This document shows positions 1 through 5,295 of a DNA stretch of 5,339 nucleotides, one piece after another. A model generated the notes under the pieces. That model worked only from the letters and a program-made list of their open reading frames with translations, was not told the origin of the DNA and made no database searches. The stretch comes from an uncultured Gemmatimonadota bacterium (GTDB lineage: Bacteria > Gemmatimonadota > Gemmatimonadetes > Gemmatimonadales > Gemmatimonadaceae), in assembly GCA_903894655.1 (NCBI GenBank), contig CAITQY010000705.1, positions 1 through 5,339 on the forward strand, in the 5' to 3' direction. A program made the position numbers and the translations under genes. Numbering within the stretch: the first letter of the stretch is position 1; every line of letters starts with the position of its first letter.

Positions 1-3
1 CCC

Positions 4-120
4 TCAGCCTTGACGCTGCTTGTGCTTGGGGTTGCGCTTGCAGATGATGCGAGTCACGCCCTGTCGCTTGACGACTTTGCAGTGCTCACAGATCGGCTTT
101 ACGCTGCTCCGAACTTTCAC
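4..120 (-). CDS. rpmJ: 50S ribosomal protein L36 (zinc-ribbon form)
   Basis: This is a complete 38-residue protein, too short for most ORF callers. It opens MKVRSSVKPIC and ends NPKHKQRQG, both hallmarks of bacterial L36, and 38 residues is the length of the E. coli protein. The zinc-binding set is present as Cys11, Cys14, Cys27 and His33, so this is the metal-binding (C+) form, not the zinc-free paralogue induced on zinc starvation. L36 is a small, late-assembling protein of the large ribosomal subunit that stabilises 23S rRNA near the L6/L16 region. The start is GTG, with an AAGGTGA Shine-Dalgarno three nucleotides upstream. In many bacteria rpmJ lies just before rpsM-rpsK-rpsD-rpoA-rplQ, and the gene here points off the left edge where those would be (inference). 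infA, a common upstream neighbour, is absent; pyrF takes its place. Confidence 0.96.
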   Translation of the reverse strand: MKVRSSVKPICEHCKVVKRQGVTRIICKRNPKHKQRQG

Positions 121-123
121 GGG

Positions 124-130
124 TCACCTT
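124..130 (-). promoter_or_regulatory. rpmJ ribosome-binding site, partly inside a hairpin
   Basis: AAGGTGA lies three nucleotides upstream of the GTG start of rpmJ. Its first two A residues (130 and 129) form the last two pairs of the 7-bp hairpin at 129-146, so folding of that stem would touch the Shine-Dalgarno without burying its GG core. That fits modulation of initiation better than a full block (inference). Confidence 0.6.
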
Positions 131-187
131 GGCGCTCACGCGCCAACGGAGTCTCCCGCACCAGATTGCTCTGGCCGGCTGGACTCC
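129..187 (-). promoter_or_regulatory. Structured mRNA leader of rpmJ: two tandem hairpins with GNRA loops
   Basis: Read on the minus strand, hairpin A (187 to 148) has an outer 6-bp helix GGAGTC/GACTCC (187-182 with 153-148), an internal loop, a 3-bp CCG/CGG helix (178-176 with 158-156), a small bulge and a terminal 5-bp helix CCAGA/TCTGG closed by a GCAA tetraloop (169-166). After one nucleotide (147), hairpin B has a perfect 7-bp stem TTGGCGC/GCGCCAA (146-140 with 135-129) closed by a GTGA tetraloop. Both loops fit GNRA, a stable class that often docks with receptors or proteins. The pair lies between pyrF and rpmJ and ends within the rpmJ Shine-Dalgarno. Ribosomal-protein operons are often autoregulated through such leaders; assigning that role here is inference. 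A weaker bulged hairpin may form at 225-200. No convincing promoter or intrinsic terminator was seen in the rest of the 121-311 spacer. Confidence 0.5.
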
Positions 188-311
188 CCATGCGTCCATC
201 GCTCATGAAGCATCGCATTTCAGCGATTCCGCGCACGAGCGAAGCAAATGTGGCCAGCGGATTGGCCTAGAATCTCGCCCGAAAACAGGCAAGACCATCA
301 TCCTAGTGGAC

Positions 312-1079
312 TTAGACCGCCCCCGCAAGTGAGGCGGCGACTTGCTCCATGGCTGCCACCGGATCGGCGGCCCCGGTCACGGCCCGGCCCAGGATCAGCC
401 AGCGCGCGCCAGCGTCAGCGGCGGCCCGTGGCGTCATCACGCGCCGTTGGTCGTGGGCGTCGCCACCGGGCAGGCGAATACCGGGAATCAGGAGGCCGAG
501 GGCCTCGCCGAACCGAGAATGGACCGCCGCCGCTTCGTGACCGGAGCAGACGATACCAGCGCCGCCGCCCGCCGCGACCAGCCCGGCCAGTCGCACCACT
601 TCACGGGTCACGTCGACCTGTTCCCGCCCCCACGCCTCGCCGATCCCGGCCGCGTCCATGCTCGTCAGGATCGTCACCCCAAGGATGCCACATCCGTCGG
701 ACGCCACCGCTCTCTCCTGCGCCCCCTCATGGGCCCCCTCGACGGCGGCCCGGATCATCTCCGAGCCACCGGACGCGTGCACTGTGAGGAGCGACGCACC
801 GTGGCGGGCCACACTGCGGGCGGCACCACGCACCGTGTTGGGAATATCATGCAGCTTCAAGTCCACGAAGACGGACTTCCCGGCGTCGCGCAGCCAGCTC
901 ACGATGTCGGGACCTTCAGCCGCGAACAGTTCGAGTCCGACTTTGTAGAACCGGCAGGACGCGCCGAGTCGGGTGACGAGGGCCTGCGCGGCCGGGCGGT
1001 CAGCGACGTCGAGGGCGACGATCGGGGTGACCATCGCATGAAGCTTCGCGCCGGCGGTCGGAGATGAGACAGGGGTCAC
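312..1079 (-). CDS. pyrF: Orotidine 5'-phosphate decarboxylase (PyrF, class I)
   Basis: This enzyme decarboxylates OMP to UMP, the last step of de novo pyrimidine synthesis, in the cytoplasm. Numbering from the chosen start, the catalytic set is complete: Asp24 (in IVALDV), Lys46 (FYKVG), and Asp73, Lys75 and Asp78 in the signature DLKLHDIPNT. Later come ILGVTILTSMD, the IPGIRLPGGD phosphate-loop region and the phosphate-binding Arg232 in ILGRAVT. The protein is 255 residues with a short, low-complexity N-terminus. I chose the GTG at 1079 because it overlaps the pyrD stop by four nucleotides (GTGA) and has GGAG eight nucleotides upstream. The ATG at 1034 would give 240 residues beginning MVTPIVALDV, which fits the family N-terminus well and is a real alternative. 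The GTG at 1088 is too close to the GGAG. The TAA stop is followed by the rpmJ leader. Confidence 0.94.
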   Translation of the reverse strand: MTPVSSPTAGAKLHAMVTPIVALDVADRPAAQALVTRLGASCRFYKVGLELFAAEGPDIVSWLRDAGKSVFVDLKLHDIPNTVRGAARSVARHGASLLTVHASGGSEMIRAAVEGAHEGAQERAVASDGCGILGVTILTSMDAAGIGEAWGREQVDVTREVVRLAGLVAAGGGAGIVCSGHEAAAVHSRFGEALGLLIPGIRLPGGDAHDQRRVMTPRAAADAGARWLILGRAVTGAADPVAAMEQVAASLAGAV

Positions 1080-2020
1080 GAAGGCCACTCCAGTGTGCCG
1101 ATAATCGATCGAAGGTCACGAATACCTTCCCGGTCCGCCCACGCGGAGAGTTCACGGGCGATGCGTTCCGGCGCCCGGGGATCGCGGAGGGCGGCCGTCC
1201 CGACACCCACCAGCGACGCACCAGCGAGGAGATACTGCGCCGCGTCGTTGCCGGTGCTGATACCGCCGAGGCCAATGACGGGCACGTCGGGCAGCGCCTG
1301 ACGCACCCGCCAGGTCGCGAGCAAACCCAGGGGGAGCAAGGCGGGACCGCTGACGCCACCGGTACCGAACCCGATCTTGGGCTTGCGACGGGACGCGTCG
1401 ATCACGAGCCCGGGCATGGTGTTCACCAGCGTCACACCGGTCGCTCCATGTTCGATCGACACGCGGGCGGCATCCACCACCCCGGCGCCGAGGGTCGGCG
1501 AGAGCTTCACGAAGATGGGACGGGACGTCTTCGCCCGGGAGGCGCGGACTAAGGCGGCGAGCGCGACCGGGTCGGCACCGAACTCCATCCCGCCAGCTTT
1601 CACATTTGGGCAACTGACGTTGAGTTCGAACGCATCCACGCCCGGCACGCCGTCCAGACCGCCCACGACGGTCTCGAAGTCCTCGACGCTATTCCCGACC
1701 ACGTTGACGATCACCCGAGTATCGGGGTGGGCTCGGCGAAGCCACGGCAGGTACTCGGCGCGCACGGCGTCGAGGCCGGGGTTGGCGAGGCCGATGGCGT
1801 TGATCATACCGCCGGCGAATTCGCTGACGCGGAGCGGCGGGGCGCCGTGACGTGGGGCGACGCTGACGGCCTTTGTGGCGATAGCGCCGAGAGCTGAGAG
1901 GTCGATCACCTCCTCGACCTCCTTCCCGAAGCCCGCCGTGCCGGCGGCGAGCACCACGGGGTTCCGAAAGGCCAGCCCCGCCACGATCCACTGTTGCTGT
2001 TCACCGACTGTTGCTGTCAC
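1076..2020 (-). CDS. pyrD: Dihydroorotate dehydrogenase, class 1B catalytic subunit
   Basis: An FMN enzyme that oxidises dihydroorotate to orotate, the fourth step of UMP synthesis. From the GTG at 2020 it has 314 residues, close to the usual length of about 305. Family features run in order: GLAFRNPVVLAAGTAGFG (residues 15-32), Lys50 in the FMN-contacting ATKAVS, Asn74 in GMINAIGLANPG, NVSCPNVKAGG with catalytic base Cys137, FGADP (147-151), Lys172 in FVKLSP, VNTMPG (199-204), GGVSGP (221-226) and GLGGIST (250-256). A catalytic Cys rather than Ser excludes the membrane-bound class 2, and the CPNVKxGGxxFGxDP pattern plus SGPALLP points to class 1B. That class works with the FAD/iron-sulfur subunit PyrK and passes electrons to NAD; no pyrK is in this window. 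An in-frame ATG at 2095 would add 25 residues but lies inside the upstream gene and looks unlike the family. The start has only a weak GGTGA four nucleotides upstream, formed by the previous gene's stop region. Confidence 0.92.
   Translation of the reverse strand: MTATVGEQQQWIVAGLAFRNPVVLAAGTAGFGKEVEEVIDLSALGAIATKAVSVAPRHGAPPLRVSEFAGGMINAIGLANPGLDAVRAEYLPWLRRAHPDTRVIVNVVGNSVEDFETVVGGLDGVPGVDAFELNVSCPNVKAGGMEFGADPVALAALVRASRAKTSRPIFVKLSPTLGAGVVDAARVSIEHGATGVTLVNTMPGLVIDASRRKPKIGFGTGGVSGPALLPLGLLATWRVRQALPDVPVIGLGGISTGNDAAQYLLAGASLVGVGTAALRDPRAPERIARELSAWADREGIRDLRSIIGTLEWPS
1088..1091 (-). promoter_or_regulatory. Shine-Dalgarno for pyrF within the end of pyrD
   Basis: GGAG lies eight nucleotides upstream of the GTG at 1079, inside the last codons of pyrD (Leu-Glu-Trp). 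With the 4-nt GTGA overlap it supports coupled translation and favours 1079 over the internal ATG at 1034, which has only a weak GAAG upstream. Confidence 0.5.
1990..2020 (-). repeat. Near-perfect direct repeat at the pyrD start codon
   Basis: Read on the minus strand, GTGACAGCAACAGT (2020-2007) is followed after CG by GTGAACAGCAACAGT (2004-1990). The copies differ only by one inserted A, and both share an exact 11-nt core ACAGCAACAGT. The first copy begins with the pyrD GTG start; the second copy's GTG is out of frame. It encodes the low-complexity N-terminus VTATVGEQQQ, which precedes the conserved fold. It may be a small tandem duplication or a pair of binding sites; the sequence cannot say which. 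Confidence 0.6.
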
Positions 2021-2024
2021 GCGG

Positions 2025-3407
2025 TCACCGAGATCCGGCCGGTTTGGGAGGAAGCCGCAGCGTTCGCACGCTGTCGGACCAGATGCGGAGCGCATCAGTC
2101 CAGTGCAATCTCAACAGCTCAGGCGCGCTGAGAAAGTCCGGGCGATCGGTAGGATCCTCTCCACGCAGCCGCGCCGCCACCGAGGAGTGACTGAAGTCGA
2201 CGAGGACGCGACGCTGCCACGCGGCGGCACTGTCCGGCTCGAGGAGGGCCGCCGCGTACCACGCGTTGGGCACGAGTGGAGACAACGGTGCCTCACGGGC
2301 AACGCGCAAGAAGAGCGCCCGAGCGAGCCACGGTGCGCGCAACGAATCGCGCGCGATTTCGGCGGCGAGATACAGCGACGCACTCTCGGCGTCGCCGCGA
2401 AGAGCCAGCAGACGAAAAAGGAGCAGACGGTCCGCGACCTGGCGTGCGTAATTGGTGCGCCAGACTACGCTATCCTGCCGCGCCACGAGCGTGTCGAGCT
2501 CGCGCACCGAGGCGACGCGAGTGATATCCAGCAATGTCAGCCGCGCGTTGGCGTCGTGTGCGGTGACGGTGTCGCGCTGCGACAGCGTGCGTGCCGCGTA
2601 GAGATGCCGCCGGGCCAGCGAATCGAGGCCGACCCGCGCGTGCATATCGCCCACCGCGTAGTGCATTCGGGCGCGGCTGTCGTCGCGAACGCGCGCGGCA
2701 TCGTACTGCGCAACGATCCGTTCTGCCGCCTGAACACGCCCGTCGGCCAGCAGGTCACGCAACGCGCGGGTCACCTCGTCGCGATAGTCGCCCAACCGGG
2801 CGCGCTGCACGAGGAGTGATTCGACGCGGGCGTATTCGCGCGCCGCCATCGATGCGTTGATGAGCTCCCACTGCAACACACCCGCGTCGAGGTCGCCGAG
2901 ATAGGCGGGGACGGCATCGCGATCTCCCATACTGAGGGCGGCGCGGGCCGCCCAGATGCGGGACTGGCGCGCGAGTTCGCGATCAGGCGAGCGGAACATC
3001 GAGTCGAGACGTGGACGGGCTTCGGCGCTCCGTCCAGTGCGCACCTCACAGGTGGCCAACGCCAAGCGGGATCGATCGCGCTCCGCGGCCGTGAGCGTCG
3101 GACCGGCCAACAATTGCTGCAACCGCGGCACCGCACGCTCGCATTGGGCGGCCATCGCGCCGCTCCTGGCCGCGAGATACAACGCACGGTTGCGCCACTT
3201 CGACTTCGGATGCCGCACCAACACCGTTTCGGCGATCGCGGCGGACCGCTGGAAACGGCTAGTAGCCTCGCCGTCGTCGTCACGCCGCAGCTTGGCGTCG
3301 GCCAGCCGGGCTTCGACCTGCGCGTTGTAGATGCCGTTGTAATACACACACCCCGAACCGACGAGCCAGGAGGCGAGGACCAACGCCAGCCGCTGCGCGA
3401 CACGCAT
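2025..3407 (-). CDS. Predicted TPR-like repeat lipoprotein of unknown function
   Basis: A 460-residue protein with a lipoprotein-type signal: Arg2 and Arg6, a hydrophobic run LALVLASWLVGSG, then Cys20. The lipobox is atypical, with Gly at -3 where Leu is usual (GSG-C). The mature end begins CVYYNGIYNA, resembling lipoproteins of Gemmatimonadota and Chlorobi-type bacteria that start with a Cys-x-Tyr-Tyr-Asn motif. The remainder is almost all amphipathic helix rich in Ala, Arg, Leu and Asp. Helical-hairpin units compatible with TPR or BamD/YbgF-type repeats include about 48-100, 108-140, 145-200, 210-275, 320-370 and 378-415; HPKSKWRNRALYLAA (67-81) is the most TPR-like. No catalytic motif is seen. 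It probably sits in the outer membrane or periplasm as a scaffold. It overlaps the amidase stop by one nucleotide (TGATG) and has a strong Shine-Dalgarno, so a partnership in envelope remodelling is plausible but unproven. pyrD follows after four nucleotides. Confidence 0.86.
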   Translation of the reverse strand: MRVAQRLALVLASWLVGSGCVYYNGIYNAQVEARLADAKLRRDDDGEATSRFQRSAAIAETVLVRHPKSKWRNRALYLAARSGAMAAQCERAVPRLQQLLAGPTLTAAERDRSRLALATCEVRTGRSAEARPRLDSMFRSPDRELARQSRIWAARAALSMGDRDAVPAYLGDLDAGVLQWELINASMAAREYARVESLLVQRARLGDYRDEVTRALRDLLADGRVQAAERIVAQYDAARVRDDSRARMHYAVGDMHARVGLDSLARRHLYAARTLSQRDTVTAHDANARLTLLDITRVASVRELDTLVARQDSVVWRTNYARQVADRLLLFRLLALRGDAESASLYLAAEIARDSLRAPWLARALFLRVAREAPLSPLVPNAWYAAALLEPDSAAAWQRRVLVDFSHSSVAARLRGEDPTDRPDFLSAPELLRLHWTDALRIWSDSVRTLRLPPKPAGSR

Positions 3408-4675
3408 CAGCCGCCACCTCCGACCTTGCGTTCGTACTGCTCGAGATAGCGCACGACGGCATCGGCGAGCGTCGCCGCCAACTCACGCTGCCGCTCGGTG
3501 TCGGTCATGTACTGCGCTTCCAGCTTGTTGGTGCCGAAGCCAATTTCCACCAGGACGGCGGGCATAAAGGCGGTGACGAGCACCCGAAACCCGGCCTGCT
3601 TTACTCCACGGCTTGGGCCTGGGTGCACTCGCTTCATGCCTGCCTGCAGCAGCTCGGCGAGTCGTCCCGATTCACGCAGGTGCTCATTTTGCGCCATATC
3701 GCGCATGATGAATCCCAGTGGATCGTCGCGGGTCACGTCGGCATCGGTCTCAAAACGAATCGCTTCGTTTTCCATCGCCGCGACGCGGCGCTCGTCTTCG
3801 GTTTTCGCTTCCGCGAGAAAATACGTTTCGAATCCGCGTGCCCCACCGGGATTGTTCCATCGAGGATTCGCGGCATTCACGTGCACCGACAGGAACAGGT
3901 CGGCTTTGGCCTGATTCGCGATGCGTCCACGATCGCCAAGGGCGATGAGGGTGTCCGTTGTCCGCGTCATCACGACCTGAATTTCGCGCTGCTTGAGGGC
4001 GTCGCGCAGTTCCTTCGCGAACGCGAGCGTAATGTTCTTCTCGTAGACTTTTCGGGGCACGCCTATCGGCCCGGACATGCCGTTGTCCGGACCGCCGTGT
4101 CCCGCATCAACCACTACGATGCGCTGGCGCAGCGACGCGCTGCGGTTGGCCGGCGCGCTCCGCACCTTATCAGCCGGGGCGGACATGAGGGCCGGCCCAG
4201 GAGTGTCAGCGCGCGGCCGAGGCGCCGGCGCACGCCGAGCGGTCGTCACGGTGGAGAACTGGCGCAGCTCTGCTTTCTCGGGATCGAAGAGCACACCGGC
4301 ACCGAGCCGGGGGAGCAAGTCCGTCGCCAAGGCGAGCGGGACATAGAGCTGTCCGCCGCGCCGGAAGACGCCGGCGCGCAGGGGGATCGTATCGTCGGCG
4401 ACGACGACGAGCGCGTTGCCGGCTTCGAGATCCACGCCGGTGGTGCCCACTTCGAGGCGATAGCGCCCACTGCCGGTCGACAGCGCTACGAGCTGTCCCC
4501 CGAGGGCGTCGGCGAGCGCGTCGGCGCGCACTGCAATGCCACCATCGGGATGCCGCATCGTTGGCACAGACTGCAGGCGGTCACCAGACCGAACCGCGAG
4601 CGGCGGGAGTGGCGGCGATGGGACTGCCACGGCCGACAACTGCCATGTGAGCGCGAAGGCGCCGAGCAGCGACAT
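3407..4675 (-). CDS. Secreted N-acetylmuramoyl-L-alanine amidase (Amidase_3)
   Basis: A zinc hydrolase that cuts the bond between N-acetylmuramic acid and L-Ala of the stem peptide, typically to separate daughter cells. Of 422 residues, 1-25 are a likely export signal (hydrophobic, then Pro-rich, but without the usual N-terminal Lys/Arg). Residues about 30-140 form a beta-rich domain with LGAGVLFDPEKAELRQF at its end, resembling the stalk domain named after the copper amine oxidase N-terminus rather than AMIN. A Pro/Ala/Arg-rich linker spans 143-182. The catalytic domain (185-412) holds zinc ligands His193 (VVVDAGHGG), Glu212 (VYEKN) and His265 (LFLSVHVNA), and catalytic Glu377 (VLVEIGFGTN). 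The stretch at about 288-340, between His265 and Glu377, is where AmiB/AmiC-type enzymes carry a regulatory helix; whether it is inhibitory here is inference. The ATG start follows the smpB stop by 12 nt, in the same frame, with no clear Shine-Dalgarno, so coupling to smpB translation is likely. Confidence 0.93.
   Translation of the reverse strand: MSLLGAFALTWQLSAVAVPSPPLPPLAVRSGDRLQSVPTMRHPDGGIAVRADALADALGGQLVALSTGSGRYRLEVGTTGVDLEAGNALVVVADDTIPLRAGVFRRGGQLYVPLALATDLLPRLGAGVLFDPEKAELRQFSTVTTARRAPAPRPRADTPGPALMSAPADKVRSAPANRSASLRQRIVVVDAGHGGPDNGMSGPIGVPRKVYEKNITLAFAKELRDALKQREIQVVMTRTTDTLIALGDRGRIANQAKADLFLSVHVNAANPRWNNPGGARGFETYFLAEAKTEDERRVAAMENEAIRFETDADVTRDDPLGFIMRDMAQNEHLRESGRLAELLQAGMKRVHPGPSRGVKQAGFRVLVTAFMPAVLVEIGFGTNKLEAQYMTDTERQRELAATLADAVVRYLEQYERKVGGGG
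3415..3421 (-). promoter_or_regulatory. Strong Shine-Dalgarno of the lipoprotein gene inside the amidase C-terminus
   Basis: GGAGGTG ends seven nucleotides before the ATG at 3407, the best ribosome-binding site in the window. It is read in frame as Gly codons of the amidase's terminal VGGGG, so that Gly tail may exist mainly because it encodes this site. It firmly sets the lipoprotein start. Confidence 0.75.
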
Positions 4676-4687
4676 CAGCGCAATTGC

Positions 4688-5158
4688 TCAGCGCTTACTG
4701 AGCGCACGTGCCATTTCGCGCTCGGCGTCACGCTTCTTGAGATCTTCGCGTTTGTCGTGCTGTTGCTTGCCGCGCACGAGCGCGAGCCGTGCCTTCACGC
4801 GTCCACTCTTGAAGTACAGATCGAGCGGGACGAGTGTGAGGCCCTGCCGCTCCACCGCGCCAATGAGACGACGGATTTCGCGACGGTGCATCAGCAGCTT
4901 GCGCGTTCGGGTGGGCTCGTGATTAAACACGTTTCCCTGCCCGTACGACCCGATATACAGGTTGAGCAGGAACACCTCGTTGTCCTTGATCACCCCGAAG
5001 GCATCGGTGAGGTTGGCGCGCCCCTCGCGGAGGGCCTTAACCTCTGTGCCGGTGAGCACGACTCCGCACTCCCAGGTGTCCAGGATTTCGTAGTCGTGCC
5101 GCGCGCGCTTATTCCGCGCGATCAGTTCTGTGGGTTCGTCGCTGTCCGTATTTGCCAT
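4688..5158 (-). CDS. smpB: SsrA-binding protein SmpB
   Basis: SmpB binds the tRNA-like domain of tmRNA and places it in the A site of stalled ribosomes, where its C-terminal tail fills the empty mRNA channel to start trans-translation. The protein is 156 residues, normal for the family. Signatures run in order: NKRARHDY (16-23), GVVLTGTEVKALREGRANL (32-50), YIGSYGQGNVFNHEPTRTRK (68-87) and LLMHRREIRRLIG (88-100), then GLTLVPLDLYFKSGRVKARLAL (106-127, inside the conserved OB-fold barrel). GKQQHDKRE (130-138) follows, with the His-Asp-Lys-Arg needed for accommodation. The tail ends in basic helix-forming residues. The ATG at 5158 gives a family-like short acidic N-terminus. No Shine-Dalgarno is visible upstream; a TATTAC at 5176-5171 could be a -10 element, which would make the transcript nearly leaderless, but no good -35 matches it. 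It is probably the first gene of the minus-strand operon, divergent from tRNA-Leu. ssrA is not in the window. Confidence 0.97.
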   Translation of the reverse strand: MANTDSDEPTELIARNKRARHDYEILDTWECGVVLTGTEVKALREGRANLTDAFGVIKDNEVFLLNLYIGSYGQGNVFNHEPTRTRKLLMHRREIRRLIGAVERQGLTLVPLDLYFKSGRVKARLALVRGKQQHDKREDLKKRDAEREMARALSKR

Positions 5159-5207
5159 GCGGGTTGAAACGTAATACCCCGGCCCCCATGAAGAGTGCGG
5201 CTCGGCG

Positions 5208-5237
5208 TTGACTTCGGAGGCCTGTTCTGCCTATTCT
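5208..5237 (+). promoter_or_regulatory. Sigma-70-type promoter of tRNA-Leu
   Basis: TTGACT (5208-5213) matches five of six consensus -35 bases. TATTCT (5232-5237) matches five of six -10 bases and lies after an 18-bp spacer. Transcription would start near 5243-5245, giving a leader of about 50 nt before the mature tRNA 5' end. It is the only strong consensus-like promoter I saw, and strong promoters are usual for tRNA genes. Start site and strength are inferred. Confidence 0.6.
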
Positions 5238-5248
5238 TTACGGCCCTG

Positions 5249-5290
5249 CTGGGATCGTGTACGAAATGGTGTTTTCGTGCGTGATGTCAG
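5249..5290 (+). other. Long hairpin in the pre-tRNA-Leu leader
   Basis: As plus-strand RNA, 5254-5266 pairs without interruption with 5273-5285 (13 bp, four of them G-U) around a 6-nt loop TGGTGT. After one G-G mismatch (5253/5286), four more pairs form (5249-5252 with 5287-5290, one G-U). The wobble pairs work only in plus-strand RNA; on the minus strand they would be A-C mismatches, so the structure fits the tRNA transcript rather than the smpB one. It begins about five nucleotides after the predicted transcription start and ends five nucleotides before the mature tRNA. No T-tract follows, so it is not an ordinary terminator. A part in 5' processing is plausible. Confidence 0.6.
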
Positions 5291-5295
5291 GAGCT

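Noticed and set aside
276..289. Small hairpin GCCTG-TTTT-CGGGC just after pyrF, considered as an intrinsic terminator
   Set aside because: The stem is only five pairs with a G-U and no T-tract follows on either strand.
270..294. Possible rpmJ promoter TTGCCT ... TCTAGG on the minus strand
   Set aside because: The spacer is 15 bp and the -10 match is poor; not convincing in this composition.
325..345. Inverted repeat GCAAGT/ACTTGC in the last codons of pyrF
   Set aside because: Six-pair stem with a nine-nucleotide loop inside coding sequence and followed by a G-rich stretch, not T residues; compatible with chance.
1875..2819. A 314-codon plus-strand open frame opposite pyrD and the lipoprotein gene
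   Set aside because: Shadow of the minus-strand genes: arginine-rich, no family resemblance and no ribosome-binding site that stands out.
4675..4690. smpB stop TGA lies in frame with the amidase ATG four codons on, raising UGA read-through to a fusion
   Set aside because: No read-through signal is visible, and a cytoplasmic SmpB fused to an exported amidase makes no functional sense; one in three gene pairs share a frame by chance.
3623..5167. A 514-codon plus-strand open frame opposite smpB and the amidase
   Set aside because: It is antisense to two clearly recognised genes, has no recognisable domain, and long antisense frames are expected in GC-rich DNA with strong third-position GC.
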